64,000 nt of DNA from a bacterium (GTDB lineage: Bacteria > Patescibacteriota > Minisyncoccia > UBA6257 > GWB1-50-10): assembly GCA_021825465.1 (NCBI GenBank), contig JAKAGX010000001.1, positions 1 through 64,000 on the forward strand, given 5' to 3'. Under the pieces are notes generated by a model. That model had not been told where the DNA came from. It did not search any database and worked only from the letters and a program-made list of their open reading frames with translations. The position numbers and the translations under genes are program-made. This document shows, piece after piece, positions 57,379 to 64,000 of the stretch. Every line of letters begins with the position of its first letter. Position 1 is the first letter of the stretch.

Positions 57379-58833
57379 TTATACCAAAGGTTCGGGAGTC
57401 TGATTGTCTTCCGCCGGCTTCCCCGTGATAGCCGCCTTTTCTTGAGCGCTCCGCCAAATGCCTGCTTCTTCCTCGGCGATAAGTTTTTTCGCAGCATCTG
57501 CCGAAATGGAATATTTTTCGCGCGAACGCTTGATGATCTCGTCCTTGAACGAGGGATGGGTCGGCGGCAAAACGCGCAACGTTTCCGCCGAGAATGGATC
57601 GTAGGTTTCGCCGTCGATCGTCATTTTGATGTAAATTTGGCCCATGCCGAGATTGATCATATCCTTCACGTCGAAAACCGGCGCCATTTCCGGCTTCAGC
57701 TTTACTGCATCTTCGCCGCCGACGCGGAAAATAATGATGGTTCCGGTATTCCCCAAAACGGCGGCTTGCACCTTCGGCAGCAGCTGTCCGACGTACTGGT
57801 GGGCAACGGTAAGGCAAAGGCCGTACTTCCTGGCTTCCGACAAAAGGTTTTCGAACGTATCGGTCACGAGGTTCTGAAACTCATCGACATACAGATAAAA
57901 ATCGTTCCGCTCGGCTTGCGGCAAGGTTGCCCGCGCCATGCCCGCTTGCTTGATCTTCGTAATGAACATCGATCCGAAGAAGCTTGAATTTTCTTCGCCG
58001 ATCTTCCCTTTCGAGAGATTGATAAGAATGATCTTTTTGTCGTTCATCAGCTTCTCGAGATCGATCTTGTTCTCCTTTTGGCCGAAGATGTTCCGGAGCA
58101 TCGGATTCGAAAGGAATTGGCCGAGTTTGTTCACCAAAGGAATGATGGCTTCCGTATCGAATTTCTCCGACCAGTCGGCGAACTCGATGGCCCAGAAGCG
58201 TTTCACCATGTCGTCTTCGATGTACTCCACAACCTTTTGCCGGTAGTTTCGGTCGGAAAGCATCGAAATCATGCCGCGCATCGTGGCATGCGGATAATCG
58301 AGGAGCGCAAGGCATGTGAATCGGAACACGTGCTCCAAGCGGGGCGTCCAGTTCGCGCCGAACTGTTTTTCCATGACCTCGATCAAACCTTGCGTCAGCT
58401 GATGCTTGAACGAAGGATCGATGTTTGCCAAGGGATTGAACGATGCCGGATACTCGATATCCGAAGGGTCGATGATGCACACATCGTCGATGCGGTTTTC
58501 GGGAATGGACGGGAGGATGTCGTCGATGGTATCGCCGTGCGGATCGATCAAGCAAAGGCCGTACCCATACTCAATGTCCTGCCTGACCAAAAGTTCCATC
58601 AGCTTCGATTTACCGACGCCGCTTTTGCCGATGATGTAGGTATGCCGGCGGCGGTCGACCCGTTTCAGGCCGAAAATGAACTTCTTTTCCTCAAGAGCAG
58701 CGACGTAGTTCGTGCGGCCGATATATGAAATTTCGGACGGCGAAACTTTCCCGTAAACCGGCAATTGCGGCGGCGGGGGCGCATACTTGATGATTTGGAG
58801 CCTTGTTTGTCTTTGTTGCTGTGGTTGCGGCAT
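57379..58833 (-). CDS. TraG/TraD-like ATPase of a type IV secretion-like system, copy 2
   Basis: The 484-aa product has Walker A GKSGVGKS (69-76), DPHGDTIDD, Walker B in LYVDEFQN and AHQYVGQL, and matches the first copy (22173-23897) along the whole core. The N-terminus has a Pro-rich run (PPPPQLP). It lacks the long charged tail of copy 1. It is the last gene in a set with two membrane proteins encoded 9 and 13 bases apart, so it probably energises an assembly at the membrane. Confidence 0.83.
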   Translation of the reverse strand: MPQPQQQRQTRLQIIKYAPPPPQLPVYGKVSPSEISYIGRTNYVAALEEKKFIFGLKRVDRRRHTYIIGKSGVGKSKLMELLVRQDIEYGYGLCLIDPHGDTIDDILPSIPENRIDDVCIIDPSDIEYPASFNPLANIDPSFKHQLTQGLIEVMEKQFGANWTPRLEHVFRFTCLALLDYPHATMRGMISMLSDRNYRQKVVEYIEDDMVKRFWAIEFADWSEKFDTEAIIPLVNKLGQFLSNPMLRNIFGQKENKIDLEKLMNDKKIILINLSKGKIGEENSSFFGSMFITKIKQAGMARATLPQAERNDFYLYVDEFQNLVTDTFENLLSEARKYGLCLTVAHQYVGQLLPKVQAAVLGNTGTIIIFRVGGEDAVKLKPEMAPVFDVKDMINLGMGQIYIKMTIDGETYDPFSAETLRVLPPTHPSFKDEIIKRSREKYSISADAAKKLIAEEEAGIWRSAQEKAAITGKPAEDNQTPEPLV

Positions 58834-58842
58834 GAATATTCG

Positions 58843-59382
58843 TTATTTCAGGGCCCGTATCGTTCTTAAAAACGACTCGTAAACGCGGAGCATTTCTTCC
58901 GCTTCTTCCTTCTTCAATTCGAAGCCCGGCGTATGCACCAATTCGTTCCGGAGCTTGTGCGCCCGCCACAGGTCCTCGATTTGATTGAAATCGTCGTAGG
59001 TGAAGTGTTGCAACCGATCGGCCATATGTTCCCCCGGGAGTCCCATTTGTTTCAGTGCGGAATCGACGAGATTGTCGGCCGATATGACGGCGAGCATGAG
59101 CGATTGCGCTTTTCCTTCCCGCGCTTTTTCTTCGATGCCGGACCAATGCGCCGCAAAGTTCGCCGTATTGAAGGAAAAAGGTTTTGCTTCCGCCCCCGAT
59201 CCTTCCTTCTTGCCTTCAATCCCTTCTTCCTCGAACTCCCCTTCAATGGGCGGGCGGATCTCCCACCCCTTTGCGAAATAAATTATCGCCGCCACGAAAA
59301 GGATCGCATCCAAAACGATGAACGCGATGCGGAAACCGCCATAGAGCCCTTCCCAATTGATCGCTTCAAAAAAATGGATCAT
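58843..59382 (-). CDS. Membrane protein with a soluble helical domain carrying RN-x3-H
   Basis: The 179-aa product has one N-terminal membrane helix (FRIAFIVLDAILFVAAIIYFA), an acidic linker (about 45-65) and a helical cytoplasmic domain. That domain ends with HKLRNELVH, which fits the R-x4-H motif of HEPN-fold proteins, many of them RNases. The match is short, so RNase activity is only a possibility; HEPN-like folds also serve as structural parts. It lies between the 475-aa membrane protein and TraG-like ATPase 2 and is likely part of the same complex. Confidence 0.65.
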   Translation of the reverse strand: MIHFFEAINWEGLYGGFRIAFIVLDAILFVAAIIYFAKGWEIRPPIEGEFEEEGIEGKKEGSGAEAKPFSFNTANFAAHWSGIEEKAREGKAQSLMLAVISADNLVDSALKQMGLPGEHMADRLQHFTYDDFNQIEDLWRAHKLRNELVHTPGFELKKEEAEEMLRVYESFLRTIRALK

Positions 59383-59385
59383 TGA

Positions 59386-60813
59386 TTACTTATACCGCTC
59401 TATTTCTTCGTCGGCGCCGAAGATGGCGAGCCCTGCCGGCGGGCCCGTCTTTCTGCTTTCAAGATGTCTCAAATGCGGTTCCGTGAGAACGATGGACGTT
59501 GGGATATGAAAGAGCGTCGCGATGCACTTCGTATTCATAAGGAAATTTCTCGATGCGTTCCAGTTGAAGAAATATGAGGTCATGACGCGACCCACCAGGC
59601 TCTCGGGAGGAATTTCTCGCTCTTTATAATCAAAGAGGATGCGGGCTTTGCGGTATTCGCCGCGCGTCTTGGGAAAAATGTACGGGCTGCTCCAAAGCTT
59701 CGTACGCGTCGAGACATTGTAGTTTTGCGTAAAACCGTTCATATCAAGCGCCGCATATTGGCTGAAGGCGCCGATCAAACCTCGCCGCGGATAGCTGTCC
59801 GTAAAGGTGGCGCGCGGCGAAATGTACACGAAGCGCGCCAATGTTTCGAAGGCCGGCTTCGAGAGATTTTCCTCGACGGCTTTCAAAATTTCCGTTTGGC
59901 GGGGGCTCCGCATCGTGAACATGCTGAATTCCCCTTCGCCGGGGTTTATTTCCGTTTTCGTTCTTTTCGACTGCTGCCGCAGCTCTTCCAATTCCCCCTT
60001 CGAATCATCGAGCCACTTGTCGTGATTGGTCATCGGGTCCTTTCCGGTCGGCGCGATCAAAAGCTGGATCCCCACGAACTCATCCTTCATGAGCTTTCCC
60101 ATGACCTCGAGGAAAGATGAAATGGGATCGAATCTTTTTTCTTCGTCGGGGCTCGCTTCGAAATCGGCATACGTTTTAATGGGGTACAATTCTTCCTTTT
60201 GGAGAAGCATTTCCGTCCCCCACAGATCGAATCCTTCTTCGTACATCGACGTAACGCTCTTCGGAAGCCTGTCAATATAGTCGGGCACTTCGATGATATC
60301 GATATCCGGATAATACGAGAAGAACGACGCTTCAACCAGATTTTTCAAGCCGGCGTAAATGCGGATATAAAAATGAATTTCTCCTCCGAAACTCGCCATT
60401 TCGAGCGAAAACCACCGCGTCACTTCTCCTTCGATGTATTTTTCCTTGAAATCGGACGGTGCGTTCCGGAGCGCATGGATCGCCGTCAAGACCTGCTCCA
60501 TCGCCTGAGGGCTTTTTTGAATGTTCCGGGGAACTCGAAGCTCCAAAAGGACCCACTTCAAAGACTTTTTATACATCTCCCGCTTGTAATGGAGCCACAA
60601 TTCCTTGAATAGATTGAAGAGAATGATGAAAACCCACAGCCACCACGTATATTCGAGAAAATACAAAAAAGCCCTCCAAATGGACGAGGGGCCGGTGAAG
60701 GGCACCAAAAAAGATCCAATGAGCCCGGCAACAAAAATAGCAAGCCAGATCTCCCACGTCGAGAAGAGATCCTTCAGGATGTCGCCAAAACCGCCAACAA
60801 TATCTTTCAGCAT
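59386..60813 (-). CDS. Membrane protein linked to the TraG-like ATPase
   Basis: The 475-aa product has two or three N-terminal membrane helices (WEIWLAIFVAGLIGSFLV; AFLYFLEYTWWLWVFIILFNLF) and a large cytoplasmic part of mixed fold, with FLEVMGKLMKDEFVGIQLLIAP and a C-terminal HIPTSIVLTEPHLRHLES segment. In candidate-phyla bacteria I know such proteins only as uncharacterised companions of TraG-like ATPases. It is first of the three-gene set, 3 bases before the RN-x3-H gene. TATAAT (60831-60826) lies 12 bases upstream of the ATG, with AAGGGA directly before the start. Confidence 0.7.
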   Translation of the reverse strand: MLKDIVGGFGDILKDLFSTWEIWLAIFVAGLIGSFLVPFTGPSSIWRAFLYFLEYTWWLWVFIILFNLFKELWLHYKREMYKKSLKWVLLELRVPRNIQKSPQAMEQVLTAIHALRNAPSDFKEKYIEGEVTRWFSLEMASFGGEIHFYIRIYAGLKNLVEASFFSYYPDIDIIEVPDYIDRLPKSVTSMYEEGFDLWGTEMLLQKEELYPIKTYADFEASPDEEKRFDPISSFLEVMGKLMKDEFVGIQLLIAPTGKDPMTNHDKWLDDSKGELEELRQQSKRTKTEINPGEGEFSMFTMRSPRQTEILKAVEENLSKPAFETLARFVYISPRATFTDSYPRRGLIGAFSQYAALDMNGFTQNYNVSTRTKLWSSPYIFPKTRGEYRKARILFDYKEREIPPESLVGRVMTSYFFNWNASRNFLMNTKCIATLFHIPTSIVLTEPHLRHLESRKTGPPAGLAIFGADEEIERYK

Positions 60814-60851
60814 TCCCTTACGGGAATTATACTACGTTCCGAGCCGGCTTT

Positions 60852-61868
60852 CTACGCCTCCCGAACGGAGAACCTGCCGTCATCGAGCTTCTTAAAATGA
60901 TTCTTATTTTGCAGATTCAAGATAACCGTGTTTTCCTTCACCAACCGCTGTGCCTTCACGAGTTCAATGATCTTGTCCACCTTTTGAGGCCCGTTCTTCT
61001 TCAAAAGATCCACCAGAACGTCTTTCACCGTTCCCGGCTCGAAGCCGTGCTCACGAAGCGCGTACATTCCCCTTCCGACCAAAACGAATCGATGATCTTT
61101 GATGAGTTCGTTGTGCACCGTTTGAACATGCGGAACTTTTTTGTCCAATCCGTATTTATACGAGTACTTGGCGATGTCCGTGAAGTGGAGCGGCGCTCCA
61201 TGTTTCCTTAATACCAAGTAGACCCTGTCGCGGATCGTTTTCGGTTCTATTTCCGGCCAGTTTTTAAGGCCGAAGTCTCCGAAGATGTTCGTCCCGAAGT
61301 GCTTCGGGATCGAGAGGAAATGGCATGATGCAAGATCCTTGCACTGGCCGAGGTACGACTTGCTCGTCAAGATCGCCGTTTTTTCTTTCGTGGTCAAAAA
61401 CTTCGTCATACCGTTCACGAACTCGAGGAATTTCTTCCGCGCATCGTTCGTTGCATACCAGTAAGCGTTCATTTTGTCGTCTTCCTTGGCATACATCGGT
61501 TCGTTGGAGACCAACAAAACGAAGCGCACTTTTTCTTTCGCGTTCTTTGTCTTTGCATCGATCTTCAGGCCGTAAAGGACGTCGTTCAAGAAATCTTCGT
61601 CCAGTTTCACGCCACCCGCCGAAAGGAGGTGTTTTTTCGCAAAATCGACGATTTCCTTTCCATCCGTCTTCGTCTTTTCCCGGATCTTCTTCAATGCTTG
61701 TTCTTCGATTTGCCGTACCCGTTCCCGCGTAATGCCTATTTCATCGCCGATCTCTTGGAGCGTTTCCGTTTTTCCGTTCTTCAAACCGAACCGGCCGACA
61801 ACGATCCGCCGCTGTTTGGGTGGTAGAGTCAAAAGAATATCGTCAATGATGGCATTCACGTTTTTCAT
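60852..61868 (-). CDS. Sigma-region-4/HARE-HTH fusion protein
   Basis: The 338-aa product starts with a sigma-70 region 4-like HTH (about 12-64: LPPKQRRIVVGRFGL and TLQEIGDEIGITRERVRQIEE), as in RpoD, but has no region 2 and so cannot be a complete sigma factor. After a helical middle, residues 211-272 match the HARE-HTH winged helix (RDRVYLVLRKHGAPLHFTDIA and FVLVGRGMYAL), a domain also found in RpoE (delta) of Firmicutes. It probably modulates transcription by contacting DNA near the -35 position or RNA polymerase. TACGAT (61880-61875) lies 6 bases before the ATG. Confidence 0.85.
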   Translation of the reverse strand: MKNVNAIIDDILLTLPPKQRRIVVGRFGLKNGKTETLQEIGDEIGITRERVRQIEEQALKKIREKTKTDGKEIVDFAKKHLLSAGGVKLDEDFLNDVLYGLKIDAKTKNAKEKVRFVLLVSNEPMYAKEDDKMNAYWYATNDARKKFLEFVNGMTKFLTTKEKTAILTSKSYLGQCKDLASCHFLSIPKHFGTNIFGDFGLKNWPEIEPKTIRDRVYLVLRKHGAPLHFTDIAKYSYKYGLDKKVPHVQTVHNELIKDHRFVLVGRGMYALREHGFEPGTVKDVLVDLLKKNGPQKVDKIIELVKAQRLVKENTVILNLQNKNHFKKLDDGRFSVREA

Positions 61869-61874
61869 GAATTT

Positions 61875-61880
61875 ATCGTA
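61875..61880 (-). promoter_or_regulatory. -10 box TACGAT of the sigma4/HARE gene
   Basis: TACGAT on the minus strand, 6 bases (AAATTC) before the ATG at 61868. Confidence 0.5.
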
Positions 61881-61914
61881 AAATCATTCTACCACAAGGT
61901 TAAAAAGTAGTCAA

Positions 61915-62823
61915 CTAGTCCTTCTTCTGCCACAGATACAGGAGCGGGCTCGCAACAAATATGGAAGAATAGGTTCCAAAAATAGTGCCGATCAGTATCG
62001 TAAGGATGAAATAAAAGAGGGATTGCGGGCCGAATACGAGGAGTGCAACGAGGACCAAGACGAGCGTGAAGGACGTATTCACAGACCTCGCAAATGTCTC
62101 GCGGACGCTGTAGTCGATGACCTCCGCAAGCGATGTCTTCTTTCCCCGGGCAACCAAGAGATTTTCCCGAATTCGGTCGAAGACGACGATGGTATCGTGA
62201 ACGGAAAAGCCCATGATGACCAAAAGCGCCACGATGAAATTGGTATCTATTTCAATGCCCTTGAAAAATCCGAGAAGCGCCAAAAAACCCGCCGGGATCG
62301 AAACGTCGTGAACGAGCGTCGCAAGCGTTATCAGTCCGTATTTCCACGACTTGACCGGCTCCGAAACTTTCCGGAAGGCGTACGCGATGTAGAGGGAAAT
62401 GCCGATCAAAACGAGGATGATGGCGGTCATTGATTTGTGCGCCAGCTCGCTCCCCACCGTGGGGCCGATGCTCGAAAAATTCTCGTCGTTGAAGCTTCCG
62501 ATCTTCGTCTTCAGGGCGTCGGCATACTGTTGATGGCTTGCTTCGCTCATCTCCGGCGTTTCGATATCGAACTGATTCGGACCGAGGCTCCTCACCGTCA
62601 ATTCCGAAAGACCCGCGGACGAAAGCACCGATTGCACCTCGGAAACCGAAACGTTTCCGCTTGTGAACGCAACTTGCCATTCGGTCCCCCCCGAAAGATC
62701 GATTCCCGGCTTCAAGCCGAGGAAAATGACGCACAGCCAACTTGCAAGGACAATGACCGCCGCGAACGACAAATAGTATTTCCTGTTTTCTACGACGTTC
62801 AAAAATTTCATTTTGGTGTTCAT
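61915..62823 (-). CDS. secF: Protein translocase subunit SecF
   Basis: The 302-aa product has the six-helix SecF layout: a first helix, GIDLSGGTEWQV, the periplasmic domain with IGPTVGSEL, and the C-terminal helix bundle with MGFSVHDTIVVFDRIREN and INTSFTLVLV-type segment (SVNTSFTLVLVLVALLVFG read in parts). With SecD it uses the proton-motive force to help protein export. It overlaps the secD end by ATGA (62820-62823). Confidence 0.95.
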   Translation of the reverse strand: MNTKMKFLNVVENRKYYLSFAAVIVLASWLCVIFLGLKPGIDLSGGTEWQVAFTSGNVSVSEVQSVLSSAGLSELTVRSLGPNQFDIETPEMSEASHQQYADALKTKIGSFNDENFSSIGPTVGSELAHKSMTAIILVLIGISLYIAYAFRKVSEPVKSWKYGLITLATLVHDVSIPAGFLALLGFFKGIEIDTNFIVALLVIMGFSVHDTIVVFDRIRENLLVARGKKTSLAEVIDYSVRETFARSVNTSFTLVLVLVALLVFGPQSLFYFILTILIGTIFGTYSSIFVASPLLYLWQKKD

Positions 62824-64000
62824 GCCAGTTGTTTCTTTTCGCGGCTTTCAAAAACCCTGAGGAGCGTTCGCGTGGTGGTTATGGCGGAAAACAAGCTCAC
62901 GAGGACCCCGATAAAAAGAGACAAAGCGAAGCCCTGCACGAAACTCGACGTAAAATAGTAAAGGACTGCCGACGTAATGAGAGTCGACACGTTCGAATCC
63001 CGAATGGATGTCCATGCCCGCTTGAATCCTTCCTCGACCGCGGAAGCATGGCTCAAACCGCGCTGGAGCTCCTCCTTCGTCCGTTCAAAAACCAAAACAT
63101 TCGCATCGACGGCCATGCCGATGGACAAGATAAAACCGGCGATCCCCGACAGCGTCATCGTAACCGGCACGATCTTGAAGATGGCGAGCGTGATCGCAAT
63201 ATAAATAAGAAGCGCTACCGAAGCAAAGATGCCGAGTTTCTTGTAATAAATGAGCATGAAGACCATGACCGCCAAGGTTCCCACGATGCCTGCCAAGATA
63301 GCCGTGTCGAGCGCATTTTTACCGAAATTGGAACTTATCGTTTGCTGATTCACGAGCGTGATCGGAGCCGGAAGAGCGCCGGCATTGAACCGCTCAACGA
63401 GCGTTTGAGCGGTTTGGACCGTGAAGTTTCCCGTTATTTCGGCTTTTCCGCCGGTTATCGTCTCCTGGACCACCGGCATTTCGATCAACTGATCGTCCAA
63501 AAATATCGCAATGGGCTTTCCGACATTCTTTGAGGTCAAATCCTGGAACAGCGTTGCGCCTTCAGAATTGAATTCGATGTCCACTTGGGGCTGATTGGTC
63601 ACCGAATTGAAAGACATTTGAGCTCCGACGACATACCTGCCATTCAAACCGGTCGGAATGAATGCGAGATTTTGGCCGGCAAGGGTCGACGTCGAAGAAG
63701 TCGAGAGCGCAGCAGTCGACGTAGCCGGGATCTCTTGAACCTCCCGAAAATCCAAAAACGGCGTTGCGCCGATCTCTTTGATGGCTTGATTGACATCCTT
63801 CACGCCCGCAAGCTCCACGACCAGCCGCTCATTGCTCCCTACGGTCTCGATGTAAACCTTTGGTTCGGAAACGCCGAAGAGGTTCACCCTCTTTTCAATG
63901 ACATCGCGAAGGCCGTTCACAACGGACTGTTCGTCCGCCGCCGGAACTTTCGAGAGATCGATGTTGTACGTCAAAACGCTCCCTCCCGCCAAATCCAGAC
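62820..64000 (-). CDS. secD: Protein translocase subunit SecD, C-terminal part (5' end outside window)
   Basis: The frame is open to the right edge, where it encodes the LDLAGGSVLTYNIDLSK-type P1 start (LDLAGG then YNIDL), so the N-terminal helix and start lie beyond the window. The periplasmic P1 region carries an extra Ser/Thr/Ala-rich run (ATSTAALSTSSTSTLAGQ). Then come AEITGNFTVQTAQTLVERFNAGALPAPI and the six-helix region with GMAVDANVLVFERTKEEL, the hallmark of SecD. It precedes secF in the same operon. Confidence 0.95.
   Translation of the reverse strand, partial: LDLAGGSVLTYNIDLSKVPAADEQSVVNGLRDVIEKRVNLFGVSEPKVYIETVGSNERLVVELAGVKDVNQAIKEIGATPFLDFREVQEIPATSTAALSTSSTSTLAGQNLAFIPTGLNGRYVVGAQMSFNSVTNQPQVDIEFNSEGATLFQDLTSKNVGKPIAIFLDDQLIEMPVVQETITGGKAEITGNFTVQTAQTLVERFNAGALPAPITLVNQQTISSNFGKNALDTAILAGIVGTLAVMVFMLIYYKKLGIFASVALLIYIAITLAIFKIVPVTMTLSGIAGFILSIGMAVDANVLVFERTKEELQRGLSHASAVEEGFKRAWTSIRDSNVSTLITSAVLYYFTSSFVQGFALSLFIGVLVSLFSAITTTRTLLRVFESREKKQLA

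Overview
The window reads like a chromosome segment from a small-genome bacterium of the Candidate Phyla Radiation (Patescibacteria, probably Parcubacteria-like). This is inferred from gene content: a sigma-region-4/HARE-HTH fusion, exported proteins with short Cys repeats, two TraG-like ATPases beside membrane proteins of a type IV secretion or pilus-like system, a split ComEC, a compact AspRS, and a glycerate kinase/PEP synthase/enolase set as the visible carbon metabolism. Many genes appear leaderless: a TATAAT-like box lies only 6-8 bases before the start codon and often overlaps the previous gene's stop codon. No rRNA, tRNA or CRISPR array was found.

Layout. 1-677: end of a nucleoside diphosphate kinase gene and a small helical protein, closed by a UUCG-loop terminator; 678-977 is gene-free and holds a dispersed palindromic repeat. 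978-15250: exported or anchored proteins, enolase, a 2-hydroxyacid dehydrogenase, an FNR-type reductase, endonuclease III, a P-type ATPase, PEP synthase, glycerate kinase and a CcdA/thioredoxin-like thiol group. 15251-15429: a promoter plus a foldable RNA of about 150 nt. 15430-29840: an adenylate-kinase-like protein, AspRS, split ComEC, MnmA carrying an in-frame insertion, EF-P, TraG-like ATPase 1, a four-gene sugar operon (glycosyltransferase, EamA transporter, two glycosidases) and leucyl aminopeptidase.

29868-56795 is the outstanding region: thirteen tandem leftward paralogues (551-603 aa) of one Cys-rich family. Each has an N-terminal zinc ribbon, a variable second ribbon, two consecutive Cys/Asn/aromatic-rich segments that look like beta-solenoids and each end in a version of an FGC-x2-LRNK-x-YCI signature, a third ribbon, and a terminal C-x2-C. 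No signal peptide or membrane segment is visible, so they are probably cytoplasmic. Some copies are chained by ATGA overlaps, while others carry their own leaderless promoter. The array is interrupted by a 147-aa helical protein, an MFS transporter with a divergent excisionase-type HTH gene, a 410-aa protein of unknown function on the plus strand, and a HAD phosphatase coupled to copy 10. I recognise no function for the family, and this is the best candidate here for an undescribed system.

56798-64000: a small membrane protein co-directional with copy 13, CutA, TraG-like ATPase 2 with two membrane-protein partners (one with an RN-x3-H motif), the sigma4/HARE regulator, and SecF/SecD, with SecD running off the right edge.
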